Part shown: in pieces, positions 13,101-20,860 of the stretch
Layout of the letters: the number at the start of each line of letters is the position of its first letter
Numbering within the stretch: position 1 is the first letter of the stretch
DNA from: Schistosoma haematobium
Lineage: Eukaryota > Platyhelminthes > Trematoda > Strigeidida > Schistosomatidae
Assembly (NCBI RefSeq): GCF_000699445.3
Contig: NC_067195.1
Location: 12,956,787-13,020,786, forward strand
DNA length: 64,000 bases
Direction: 5' to 3'
Translations under genes and position numbers: made by a program
The notes under the pieces: model-generated
Told to the model about the DNA's origin: nothing
Database searches by the model: none
What the model saw: only the letters and a program-made list of their open reading frames with translations

Positions 13101-16100
13101 TCTGTTCAGTGTTATTGATTCTGTGTATCGACCAAATTCGACGTCTTTATTTGCATATTAAAGATGAAAAGTAGGTTTGTAGTAAAAATCTTATTCTGTG
13201 TAGTCGACCATTTAAAACATAAAATATTTGTTCAATAAATAGGCAAAATAATGAGGTCATACATAGTAACTTCACATTTTCCTCTTCCTTTGTGACTACA
13301 ATCTTGATTTTCGATTATTTCTGAACATCCTCAGAAGTTAAACATTTCTAGTGAGTACAGTGACGAGCGAATTATATACTAGAATTTTGGGAAAATTCGA
13401 GTCAATAATAATAATAAAACTACAGCCTTGATTAGCTGGTAACTGAATAGCTGAAAGCCAACCAAGTCAAGATGACTGCAACCATCGAACGCATAAATAC
13501 AATGCGATATTTTTGAATAAACGGAATACACCCATCAAGACATTAAGAAAGATTAGTTGAGCGAAGAGTTCGGTTTTCGGCGAATTCATTTTCAAAGCTG
13601 TACAATCGCAAATATATATTTTTACAGGATGATAATAGTACTGATAATAACCTTCTGTTAGGCATGTTGACAGTGAGGTTGAATAAACAAAGTTATTAGA
13701 AAAAATTCTTTCAAAAACAAGGAAAGTTTAATAATCGTTTGATTGTTAATGGCATAAGTATTCCTCAAAAGATAGATAGGGAAACGGATAGCTCAGCATG
13801 ATAAAATAAATGTTGAAAATGAGATTAAATGTAATGAAGATGATCGTGGAAATAAAATGAACCAGTTGGGGGGTAGAGAATTCAGGAGGAAGCTGCAGGG
13901 TGAAGCAGATGACTGTAAAGGAAGAAGAGTATGAAGAGAAAAATTAAAAATAAAAAAATCATAAGACATCAGGACTATGGTAGAAGAAGGGGTTGTACCA
14001 GTCGTTTTTGCACACACAATTCTGGTTTTTCCAGATGTATGACTAATACTTCGATAATACAAAGAAGATGCAGTCTCATCGTTTTGGGAGACTTCTGCTT
14101 ACCTTGTAGATGACTTTGAACGCAGAGTCTGTATTGATTGAGTGACCTGTGTTCACAAAATGTCCAATTACTGAGCTTCTTATTGAACCGCTTCCTCCTC
14201 TTTTTAGCCATGCCGGACAATGTTCTTGAATTCTTTTGGATAAAGTACACATCGAACGACATATATACCTAGCTCCACATGAGCAGGTAAATTGATAAAT
14301 GCACATTGATTTGGTCAGATGCGATAATTTATCTTTAAGATCATTGGTGAACAATGATCGCCTGGGGAATACTATTTGCTATATTGCAGCGGGGAATGTT
14401 CTTTTTAAAGAATCGGAGATTTTCCTCATTAGAGTGTGTGTGGCTGTCACCCTTGAATTCGATGTTCATGTATAAAGTTTTCTTTTCTACTGTAGTTATC
14501 TACGTTTTCGGCTTAATGCTCTTATCAATGAAAATCGAAGGATATCCGTTTTTAATAAGTATCTCTATGACGTCGTGACTACAGATTCGTCGTCTTGTTG
14601 CGAGTGTTATTATTAGTTTTCTTTTTCGACTAATAGGGACCCAGCTGTGGAAGCTTGATAGTTGGTCATTCCACATGGGTCTCCTGTAGATAGATCTTTT
14701 TAGAGTACCATCTTTCTTGTCATTTCCATGTCAAGAAAGTGAATATTTTGTTTGTTTTCAACTTCTAATGTGAATTTTGTTGTTGGGTGGCAATTATTAA
14801 AATGTCTTCAGAAGATGACTCAAGTCATATTTGTTGTCACAAACGATAAAGATGTCATCTACGTATCTTTTATACAAGTGAATTTTTTCTATAATCGCTT
14901 TCAGTTGATTGTTTTCTAGACTGGCCATGAAGCAGTCTGCAAGTAACGGACCCAGAAGGGATCCCATTGCTATGCCGTCCTTCTGTTTATAAATTACGTA
15001 GTTGAACGTAAACTGTACATTGCAAGTGCACCGCAATAATAGTTTCTTCAAATAAACATCTGGTATTCCGATGTTAATCTGACTGTTATTTACGTACCTG
15101 CAGATGAAATTAATGGTCTCTGTGAGTGGAACATTAGTGAATAATGATTCGACATCCAGAGATAGCATAATTTTGTCATTTATATTCACTTCTTTTATGT
15201 GCTCAATAAATTCAGAAGTATCACGTATGGAGTGTTTACAAATGTGTTTTCTGATGGGTTCTAAGAGATTTGTCAGCCACTTTGCGATAAAATGGTAAGG
15301 AGATCCTGACATATCGAGAATAGGTCTGAGAGGTAGGACAGGTTTGTGTATTTTTGGCAGACCATATAGTCGCTGTATTAATGATCCTGTTGGTTTTATG
15401 CGCTCAAAGACATGTCCTTCAATTAACTTTTCATTCTTTCAAGAACTTCAATTTGTTGTTTTTCTATAACTTGTCTTGTTTTTCTCATTGATTGGTTTTG
15501 AGAATTTGGTGTCATCTGCTAATAACGTCATTTTTTCAACATAATTATTTCGGTCTAGCAGCACTAAACCAGCGCCTTTAACTGGACGTGTTATAATCAA
15601 GTCTTTATTAGTTCTAAGTAGTTTTAGGTGATTTCTATGTTCTTTCGTTAGAAGACTTTTGTCTGTTACTTTTGTGCTAATATATTGGTTGCAGCTATCG
15701 AGAAGAGTAGATTTGAAACGTTGGAATTCTTGGTCAAAGACTGGATTAAGACTATTTGACTAAATTCTCGAACTGAACATGTGAGGATTTTATTAATTTT
15801 TTTATTTCATCTTTAATGTACTATCACAACTAAAAACTGGACAGATTTAAAATAAAGAAATTTCAATGAAGGATATGTTTGTTTTCGACGAAATTATTTA
15901 ATTTAGCTATAAATCCATGATCAATGAGGTTAGAGAACAGTAGCAGGATGAAAATAATTTACGGGACAGATATGAAGACGAAACTGATGTTGATTTCGTC
16001 GTTCTCTTTAGTTTTATTCAATGACAAAATAGATTGAAGTTTGAACCTGTTACACACATGAAATATGTAAACGTGCATAGATCCCTTTTTGAAGCTCATT

Positions 16101-16221
16101 TTAAGCTGTATATATGAAAATCTCCAAATTTTTAAAAAAATAAATTTTTAGATATTTAGTTGGAAAACAACTGCTAAATTTTCGACCATCACCAAGTCAA
16201 TCATTAGTTCCAGCATCATGA
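531..16221 (+). CDS. MARCHF6: MARCHF6/TEB4 (Doa10) E3 ubiquitin ligase, 3' part in eight exons
   Basis: Joined exons are 531-581, 741-841, 2665-2842, 4450-4997, 9463-9853, 10498-10726, 13044-13170 and 16152-16221, in total 1695 bp (564 residues plus stop). Every junction has GT/AG and matching phase. The product resembles the C-terminal half of human MARCHF6: a [14 protein letters not shown] segment, then [23 protein letters not shown], several hydrophobic helices, [24 protein letters not shown], and the terminal [10 protein letters not shown]. In the family this protein is a polytopic ER and inner-nuclear-membrane ligase acting in ER-associated degradation. The N-terminal RING-CH domain is not in the window, so the gene is 5' partial here. 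The family assignment rests on remembered motif similarity and is strong; exon ends are predictions. Confidence 0.92.
741..841 (+). CDS. MARCHF6: MARCHF6 exon b
   Basis: This 101-bp exon lies after ATCATATAG and before GTAAGT. It starts in phase 0 and ends with two bases of a codon. It encodes [18 protein letters not shown] and then FFPKFLPF, matching the human transmembrane segment ending LMLWLP followed by LPNFLPYNV. The split Tyr codon (TA+T) is completed by the next exon. Confidence 0.9.
1478..1640 (-). repeat. Decayed hammerhead-type tRNA-like repeat
   Basis: Read on the - strand, the segment carries AGTCCCATAATAGGAT, then GGAAAAGCC, CTAGTG and TGGTTTTCAATGG. These are degenerate forms of the block shared by the repeats at 17148-17800. 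The ribozyme core positions are mutated. It lies in a MARCHF6 intron. Confidence 0.5.
2495..2572 (+). repeat. Relic of a Sm-alpha-type hammerhead ribozyme
   Basis: The order of blocks is ACATCCAG, CTTACAA, GTCTTAAATAGGAAAAAA, CTGAATTTCACTGCTA. The known schistosome hammerhead has ACATCCAG, CUGAUGA, GUCCCAAAUAGGACGAAA and CUGGAUUCCACUGCUA in the same order and spacing. The flanks are preserved but the catalytic core is mutated (CUGAUGA to CTTACAA, GAAA context lost), so it should be inactive. The comparison sequence is from memory. Confidence 0.6.
2665..2842 (+). CDS. MARCHF6: MARCHF6 exon c
   Basis: This 178-bp exon runs from a TTATTCAAG acceptor to a GTTAGT donor. It encodes [19 protein letters not shown], then LRQILRWW and [11 protein letters not shown]. 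These align with human SDAPVSELSLELLLLQVVLP and LLDLHSYLLGD, one of the most recognisable parts of the family. A single completing base enters and the exon leaves in phase 0. Confidence 0.93.
4057..4124. repeat. (AT)n microsatellite
   Basis: A perfect AT dinucleotide run of about 66 bases in a MARCHF6 intron. It is abutted by a 27-base fragment of RTE-A at 4124-4150. Confidence 0.97.
4124..4150 (-). repeat. 27-base RTE-A fragment at a microsatellite edge
   Basis: All 27 bases are identical to 6386-6412 within the RTE-A copy 1.7 kb downstream, and to the equivalent part of the copy near 34.05 kb. Neither flank continues the match. It is too long for chance; filler DNA from repair or a mostly deleted RTE copy would explain it. 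Confidence 0.8.
4450..4997 (+). CDS. MARCHF6: MARCHF6 exon d: acidic linker and two membrane helices
   Basis: This is the largest exon (548 bp), opening [17 protein letters not shown] in phase 0 and ending at GTAAGT with two bases of a codon. The first ~115 residues are a hydrophilic Ser/Asn/Asp-rich linker, with an acidic DYDNDDDTD run. It occupies the place of the human Asn-rich linker and looks longer. Two hydrophobic stretches follow ([20 protein letters not shown] and [16 protein letters not shown]), matching human LRIFLLIVFMCITLLIASLI and its neighbour. The linker is presumably on one face of the ER membrane; its function is unknown. Confidence 0.92.
5155..5485 (+). mobile_element. Decayed 3' fragment of RTE-B
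   Basis: Weak but colinear similarity to the 3' end of RTE-B. The GAGATTAGACGCAGAGTAT block matches the NNEVRRRVLG region near 25670. A segment reading [17 protein letters not shown], then MAQ, matches the LPGWGPRDDSNRWLET..DMAQ end seen at 40237-40626. Many frameshifts; 5' truncated. Confidence 0.55.
5815..6725 (-). mobile_element. RTE-A non-LTR retrotransposon copy 1, 5' truncated
   Basis: This is the 3' end of an RTE-clade element of the SR2/Perere-3 kind. On the - strand it runs from the reverse-transcriptase palm ([16 protein letters not shown]) through [11 protein letters not shown] and [17 protein letters not shown] to the C-terminal domain with [18 protein letters not shown]. The conserved YLGS-type motif before QGGSDADVK is missing and replaced by VHSIICK, a lesion shared with the copy near 34 kb. 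It lies antisense in a MARCHF6 intron. Confidence 0.9.
6083..6625 (-). pseudogene. RTE-A reverse transcriptase, C-terminal fragment
   Basis: An open frame of 180 codons begins within the polymerase domain ([14 protein letters not shown], with the catalytic Asp pair) and ends in the thumb region ([18 protein letters not shown]). The upstream fingers and endonuclease are absent, so it cannot be an independent enzyme. The remaining C-terminus continues in another frame at 5807-6028. Confidence 0.85.
7494..7985 (-). pseudogene. RTE-A reverse transcriptase fragment
   Basis: In broken frames the - strand reads [25 protein letters not shown], a [18 protein letters not shown] stretch and then [22 protein letters not shown] and [20 protein letters not shown] (motif B region). 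Several frameshifts and the G-to-S change in RQGC make it inactive. Confidence 0.8.
7998..8737 (+). mobile_element. PLE 3' fragment (PLE-2) inside RTE-A copy 2
   Basis: The + strand reads [17 protein letters not shown], then [28 protein letters not shown], a degenerate cysteine motif region, and [50 protein letters not shown]. This is the C-terminal GIY-YIG endonuclease region typical of Penelope-like elements. It is followed by a 3' leader containing GATGATGTCGTTCAGAAGAA. It is 5' truncated and differs from the PLE at 13.5-15.8 kb. Confidence 0.8.
8741..9202 (-). pseudogene. RTE-A apurinic-type endonuclease, N-terminal fragment
   Basis: The 153-codon frame starts [12 protein letters not shown] and shows the EEP nuclease landmarks: [25 protein letters not shown] (with the catalytic Glu), [18 protein letters not shown] and NVIQCYAP. 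It would nick target DNA to prime reverse transcription. It breaks off before the GDLNA and SDH motifs where a PLE fragment is inserted. Confidence 0.85.
9463..9853 (+). CDS. MARCHF6: MARCHF6 exon e
   Basis: This 391-bp exon follows a CTTACGTTTCAG acceptor and ends GAG|GTTTGT. It encodes a soluble stretch ([18 protein letters not shown]) and then a long hydrophobic pair including [19 protein letters not shown] and [10 protein letters not shown]. This corresponds to human LAGVVPLLLGLLFELVIVAPLRV. The intron before it is swollen to about 4.5 kb by nested retrotransposons. Confidence 0.9.
10498..10726 (+). CDS. MARCHF6: MARCHF6 exon f
   Basis: This 229-bp exon begins after TTTTTATAG with [20 protein letters not shown] and continues with PWWLRNRLE. 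Its later part is [20 protein letters not shown]. These match human WALGVLHAKIIAAITLMGPQWWL and LLLSLCVPYVIASG. It leaves one base of a codon at GTAAGA. Confidence 0.93.
10727..13043 (+). other. MARCHF6 intron
   Basis: About 2.3 kb between exons f and g. Apart from the short repeat at 12585-12690 no coding, RNA or mobile signature was seen. Confidence 0.5.
12585..12690. repeat. Dispersed short repeat, copy 1
   Basis: Contains TTTTACTTGAGGCACGTCAT, ACCTGCACCCCAGAGGTGAT and CACTCCCGTACTTAAACCCA. Related blocks occur at 56145-56255 and, more weakly, 28640-28720. The family is not identified. Confidence 0.45.
13044..13170 (+). CDS. MARCHF6: MARCHF6 exon g
   Basis: This 127-bp exon follows TTTCCCTACAG and encodes the last membrane helix ([19 protein letters not shown]) and then [12 protein letters not shown]. 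Human has RRIYPFLLMVVVLMAILSFQ and FKRLYEHIKNDK. Reading through the donor would hit a stop at once (AAG TAG), but splicing at GTAGGT leaves AA, which the terminal exon completes to Lys. Confidence 0.92.
14076..14354 (-). pseudogene. PLE-1 GIY-YIG endonuclease
   Basis: The 92-codon frame has [24 protein letters not shown] and [15 protein letters not shown]. This matches the CxC..YIGxT..L..RI.EH signature of the PLE GIY-YIG nuclease, which cuts target DNA. The Gly of the YIG is Cys here (YICRS), suggesting loss of activity. Confidence 0.82.
14797..15312 (-). pseudogene. PLE-1 reverse transcriptase core
   Basis: The 171-codon frame shows [34 protein letters not shown] (motif A), [18 protein letters not shown] (motif B) and [14 protein letters not shown] (motif C with YVDD). 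These are PLE-specific forms, related to telomerase. The upstream [17 protein letters not shown] part lies in a different frame at about 15313-15370. The fold landmarks are intact but the enzyme is broken by frameshifts on either side. Confidence 0.88.
16152..16221 (+). CDS. MARCHF6: MARCHF6 terminal exon: conserved C-terminal element
   Basis: This 70-bp exon lies after AATTTTTAG. It supplies one base to finish Lys, then [20 protein letters not shown] and a TGA stop at 16219. Human MARCHF6 has KYLVGQRLVNYERK at the same place. This short cytosolic element is known to be conserved from yeast Doa10 to human and to matter for substrate degradation. It is separated from exon g by a 3-kb intron filled by a PLE, so it is easy to miss in automatic annotation. 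Confidence 0.9.
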
Positions 16222-16431
16222 CTATCCAATTGCCAGTTAGTTAATTTGGACATACACTACTAATTCACATTGTCTAGACATGTAAAGATCATCACTTGGT
16301 ATTTTTTGGGAAGAATCCCGCAACTTCACGTCTGGAACAACATTTTTTTGTACTCACTAATGATATTTTTTGTTTCTAACAACCCAACATTTTTAAAGAA
16401 TATCACTGTTAGAGTATTATTTTGCATATAC

Positions 16432-16437
16432 AATAAA
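16432..16437 (+). promoter_or_regulatory. Candidate polyadenylation signal for MARCHF6
   Basis: An AATAAA hexamer lies about 210 bases after the MARCHF6 stop, the first canonical one downstream. On the other strand TTTATT near 16490 could serve the converging gene, which would make the two 3' ends nearly abut. Confidence 0.4.
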
Positions 16438-17205
16438 TATACACCTCCCCAACTCGGGCACACAAACAAGTACACTAATCAATGATCTTTGATTTATTCT
16501 GTATTTAAAATATCTTCTCGAAAAAAACAAACAAACGCGACTAGACAATATTTATAAAAATACATTTTTCTTATATCAATTTTCTCGTGCTTTTTGTTTT
16601 CACTTGAATATGCTTTTAAAAATAAAAAGAAACAAAGAAGGTTAAAAATGATAGAAAATTAATGACAGATGCATAATATGAGCTGTACCAAACAGTTAAA
16701 AAATGGGTCAATACAAACCGCATACGCTCTGAGAAAATACATTTTTCTATTAATGTGTACACTGTTACTACTATAAAGTATATATAATATAACACTTGTA
16801 CATTACTATTAAATAATATTGTACCAGAAATGTATGTTGATGCATGAGTGAATTAGCAATGGAATAATCTATTCTGTTTTTTAACTAATGTGTAAGACAA
16901 GTATACTTGTTTGATGACCCATTTTGTTTTGTACGGACTTGACTTATACACGTACGCTAGTTTTGTATCTACTAGTATGTAGATAGTCATACTGTTTCAC
17001 TAATGTGTCAAACAATTAGAATAAGAACTGTTACATCATAATACACATCGGAAATTCCGACTGCTCAAAAAAATCATGATGCAGACTTGAAGACCGCAAA
17101 ATAAACAATTCTACCCCTCTCTATTGGACCAGAACTTATACTAATAGATATGTAATTTCAATGGTTGAGATCACGAGTCAGTTGAAGCTAGACCACCATG
17201 AAAAA

Positions 17206-17262
17206 CCTAGAAGCACTGGAGGGCCGTTTCGTCCTATTGTGGAACTCCTCAGCGGTGCGCAT
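17206..17262 (-). ncRNA. Hammerhead ribozyme motif, unit 1 (degenerate)
   Basis: On the - strand: GCACCG (17258-17253), core CTGAGGA (17252-17246), stem II GTTC..GGAC, GAAA (17230-17227), stem III/loop ACGGCCCT, and CAGTGC-side stem I (17218-17213). The core fits CUGANGA..GAAA. Stem I has one mismatch, and G-to-C at the residue before the cleavage U spoils stem III. It is a near-intact but probably weakened type I hammerhead. Confidence 0.6.
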
Positions 17263-17313
17263 CCACGACCTCACCTCGCGAGATTCGAACCAAGGACCTA
17301 CCAGTCTCGCGCG

Positions 17314-17353
17314 CTTAGGAGTCCCACAATAGGGTGAAACGGCCGTCCAGTGC
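17314..17353 (+). ncRNA. Hammerhead ribozyme relic, unit 2
   Basis: The core is CTTAGGA (G5 lost), stem II GTCC..GGGT is impaired, GAAAC is at 17336-17340, and the cleavage strand GTC|CAGTGC at 17345-17353 is intact. The 5' half of stem I is missing because the unit begins at the inversion junction. Inactive. Confidence 0.5.
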
Positions 17354-17705
17354 TTCTAGGTTTTTCATGGTGGTTCAGCTTCAACTGACTCATGATTTCA
17401 ACTATTGAAATTACTACAACCTCCACAAACCCTGATATGAATCAACATATGCTCACCAGTGACAGGCTTCAAGAGGTATTTCCTTGAGTTCTAGTGAAAA
17501 GCAGTAACCAGTGGAGTTTAACCGGGTCTATTGTGAGATAGTAACTGACTGAAGACATTGGTGAATGTGTCGCTCAATTTAGTGGATTGGTTGAAGTGAA
17601 TCATTACCACCGTTGGATGCCGGCTCAGCGGTCAAGTGGTTAAGCGCTCGCGCGCGAGACTGATAGGTCCTGGGTTAGAATCCCGTAAGGCGGGGTCGTG
17701 GAAGC

Positions 17706-17750
17706 GCATTGCCGAGGAGTCCCACAATAGGACGAAACGGCCGTCCAGGT
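17706..17750 (+). ncRNA. Hammerhead ribozyme relic, unit 3
   Basis: GCATTG precedes core CCGAGGA (U4 to C) at 17712-17718. Stem II GTCC..GGAC is perfect, GAAA is at 17734-17737, and AC-GGCC-GTC gives a two-pair stem III. After the cleavage site, CAGG replaces CAGTGC through a short deletion. Inactive, but it supplies the intact stem II and stem III. Confidence 0.55.
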
Positions 17751-18424
17751 TTTCCATGGTGGTCTAGCTTCAATTGACTCATGATCTCAACCATTGAAAT
17801 TATAATAATATCCACAAAACCCTTCCGATATAAACTCGTGTTCACCGGTAACTTATTCCAGAAGTTCTATAACGAAGCCGCGACCAGATGAGTTCAGCTA
17901 TGCCGAATGTGAAACAAGGCTTATATGCATTACTGGATGATAATCGTGAATCGTCGGAAATCAGAAATAAATATCATTAGATACCAACTCAGTGGGTTGA
18001 CGATTTCGGAGTTGTGCATACGTATTGCTACAGCAATATGACATCAGTCTATGATGTAAAACATCGAAATTTAACAATCTCCACAAACATCTTACGATGA
18101 ACTTATTAATTCTGATAACAACTGTTTCTTAGCGGCTGAAAACGACTCAACTTTCAACTAGTAGATTTTATGTTCGAATCACAACCGGATAGTAAGTAGC
18201 CATACTCACTCGTCATTTGCACACAAACAGTTTGGCTTAAAGTTCAGTACAAAAACTATATAAATGAACAAATGATACTAGTTCACAAAGACATCATTTA
18301 TTTTTGTGAACTTATGAATAAGATTGTTGACTAGAATATTTTCATATATGTATGCATGAAATAGAGAAATCCGTATTAATAATAACTATATATATACATA
18401 TAATGATGAGTGAAATTTATTTAC

Positions 18425-18517
18425 CGTATTCATAAGCATCTTGACAGCTTCATCTTCTGCTGGATCTGAAACACGAACGAAATGTGTTCCTGGACACCAG
18501 TTTACAAAGCGACGTGA
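18425..18517 (-). CDS. Unidentified - strand gene, exon 5 of the phased chain
   Basis: The 93-bp exon lies between TAAAAAATTTAG and GTAAAT and encodes 31 codons in phase 0, including SRRFVNWCPGTHFVRVSDPA and DEAVKMLMNT. Only this frame is open. Phase matches the exon at 26260-26362; the intron between them holds the RTE-B/RTE-C/PLE nest. The next exon is not certain: a seven-codon candidate with CTCAG acceptor and stop sits at 16708-16728. I do not recognise the protein. Confidence 0.6.
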
Positions 18518-19319
18518 CTAAATTTTTTAAATAAAACAGTACTAGTTTAGTATATATCATTTTACAAATGTCATCTATAATCATATCTTAAATAAAATGA
18601 ATTATGATTAAAAATACTCTAGGTCCTATCAAAATGTGAAACTTAATAGTATGGCGCTATAAAATGGTAAATCGGTTGTGGATATTCATCGTTGAATTGG
18701 CTAGGATATGTGTTACGTATGTGCAATCGCATTCTGTCACAATGAACAATGTTGATTGACATAGAAGTAGGATGAAAGAAATCTAAATGTGCCCAAAGCT
18801 AGACGTAACGCCAGCTCATGAAAGCACAAACTGTTCGGTTGAGCCATGTCCGTAAATCCGGAGTGTGGTTGCAGTCTGCACAGTAATTGTGACCAATATT
18901 TATAGATCTTAAAAGAAATCGTCCAGAATCAGTCACAATTGAACACACGCACTCAACTTATCTTGCATTAAATTTTGAGTTTCGAAATCATGCCATACCT
19001 TATATTCCGTAAAATTATTCTCCCAATATCAGGTTGGCTATACCTAGTGTTTTCTACTCCTACTACTGATATTGTTAGTACTACAATTAATATAGTCTCG
19101 CATTTGTCTTGATCGTTCCGTCTGGTTGTGCGGTAACGTGAACCGACTCACAAACGTGCTATACCTTACACCACATTTGACTGACCGGAAATATTAAGAA
19201 TAGGATAGATGGATCAAATAATAAAATAGATTACTTAGAATTTGTCCAAGTTTACCAACATTATATTGATACAAAGCGAACTGTTATCGTAAGAGTTGGC
19301 TGAAAGAAAACTATGAGCG

Positions 19320-19490
19320 GCCAAATAAAAAATGGTATCACTGAGACCTGGACTGACCCGTGTTAACATGTGTAGATGATCTGGTTGGGGTCCGCATGAT
19401 TATCCAAACCAGTGGTCAGAGACTGAATGACATGGCTCAAAATCGTTTGCAATGACGCAGGTGCATATACCGTTGCTGCTACCCTTAAGT
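19320..19490 (+). mobile_element. RTE-B 3' tail fragment
   Basis: The strand reads TGGTTGGGGTCCGCATGATT, then CCAAACCAGTGGTCAGAGAC and ATGGCTCAAAATCG. These correspond to the GWGPRD..NQW.ET..MAQNR end of RTE-B ORF2. It lies upstream of, and in the same orientation as, the larger RTE-B copy. Confidence 0.6.
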
Positions 19491-20169
19491 TGTCGTCGGG
19501 CTTGCCTATCGTAATGAACCAATCGGGCTATACTGGCTGGGACAATCGTTCCTCAAGGTCCTACCATGCCAGACAAGTCGGTTGAAGAGCGGTAAGACTA
19601 AAAGCAGTAAACCCAATGTACGAGGGCGAAACCGTACTTCTTACTGTATAGAGGTGCGACGGCAGTATGGTGATTCCTTCAGAAAACCAGCATAACAGTG
19701 ATGCTGCCTTCCTACAAGGAGGGGTGGGGTTAGAAAAGGTCGGCCCTAGAAATGCACGCCTCAACTTATCCCACGGATATCCGTCTCTGGTGGTAAGGTA
19801 TCAACAAGTACGGAGCTAACACGAAAACTACTCGTGAAAATGTCATGTGTCCGGCCTCAAGTAGTTGTCCCCTGGGCATCGTGGTTGTGCTCTCAGGTCA
19901 CTAAGATAACCCCTAAACCAATTTCCTTCTCAGGTACCTCCAGAAGAACCCTTCCACGGTGTGGGCAACCGGGAAGTGATAACTGCCCTCATACCTCTAG
20001 CAGCACTCAAGATCATTGTATTCATACTCAGTGTCCCTCCTCACTTTCTATTATTCCTCCTACCTCGACTTTCAACTCGAAACTTCCTTCGCAAGTGTCA
20101 CCATGGCCAACGACTCTAGTGCGCGAAACGCTGCCCCAGGTCTACTGAAACCTCGCTCCAAACTACACA

Positions 20170-20860
20170 TTGAATCCTTCAACGTACGCACCCTCTTTGG
20201 CTGAAACCCTAGAATCTCATACTATTGATGTATGCTATGTCTCCGAAACACACATACAGGGTCCTAGTGTGGTCACTCACTTGACCTCACCTTGCCAAAA
20301 CGGGGAGCCGACGAGAAACACCCTCCGTATATCTGGCGACCCGATGGCTAGTTCTCGTGGACTGGCGGGTGTAGACGTAGCACTGAGTACGAGGGCAGAA
20401 CAAACACCACTAGAATGGATTCCCGTTAACAGTCGTCTAATTGTTGTTCAGCTGAACGGCTCCATAAGAACTCGAAAGGATAGGGATACGTCGTTGTCTT
20501 TTCGTCGTTTCTGCCTACGTTCCCACTGACAGTAGTCCGGATGAAGTGACGGATGAGTTTTACGGAAAGCTTTCTGTACTTCATAAAGCTAAACGTTCAG
20601 ACATAGTACTCGTAGCAGGTGACCTTAATGCCCAGGTAGGTAGCTTAAACCAAACAGAAAGACATTTAGGTTGGTATATTGACATTCCGGCTCAGCGAAC
20701 AGATAATGGTGATCGTTTGCTGCAACTATGCTCAGACAATCGTTTATTTTTAACAAACACTAATTTTAAGCATAAGGAGAGACATCGTCAATGGATTTCT
20801 ACTAAGTCTATTGCACTGATGGATTCTCGTAAACACTCCATCAAGCTCTGGACTCGATAA
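20170..20860 (+). pseudogene. RTE-B endonuclease, broken
   Basis: In successive frames: IDVCYVSETHIQG (catalytic Glu retained), DPMASSRGLAGVDVALSTRA, EWIPVNSRLIVVQLNG, then DIVLVAGDLNAQVGSLNQTE, QRTDNGDRLLQLCSDNRLFL and FKHKERHRQW. This is the EEP nuclease of an RTE element. The region between that and the linker is deleted, so the SDH motif is lost; at least two frameshifts occur. Confidence 0.8.

Larger units (their letters stand above)
13548..15790 (-). mobile_element. Penelope-like element (PLE-1), degenerate
   Basis: The - strand order is an RNVKGAG-type N-terminal block ([20 protein letters not shown]), reverse transcriptase (14797-15312), GIY-YIG endonuclease (14076-14354), and a 3' leader ending near 13548. 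The schistosome PLE family Cercyon is the likely relative. Its 3' end recurs at 24852-25366. It occupies the last intron of MARCHF6 in antisense. Frameshifts separate the domains. Confidence 0.88.
17148..18190. repeat. Cluster of tRNA-like, hammerhead-bearing repeats (SINE-H)
   Basis: At least three recognisable units (17148-17311 on the - strand, 17312-17611 and 17612-17960 on the +) and a more decayed fourth (17961-18190) sit together. The + units repeat with a period of about 400 bp. Unit 3 has a pol III A-box-like CGGCTCAGCGG at 17621 and B-box-like GGTTAGAATCC at 17673. Unit 1 has GGTTCGAATCTC. All carry a CTGAGGA-like core, GTCC..GGAC stem and GAAA. It lies between the two converging host genes and resembles the Sm-alpha class of schistosome repeats. 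Confidence 0.75.

Noticed and set aside
18425..18517. Tubulin-like exon (FVNWCPG resembles FVDWCPTGFK)
   Set aside because: The similarity stops after four residues; the following GTHFVRVSDPAEDEA does not fit any tubulin I know.
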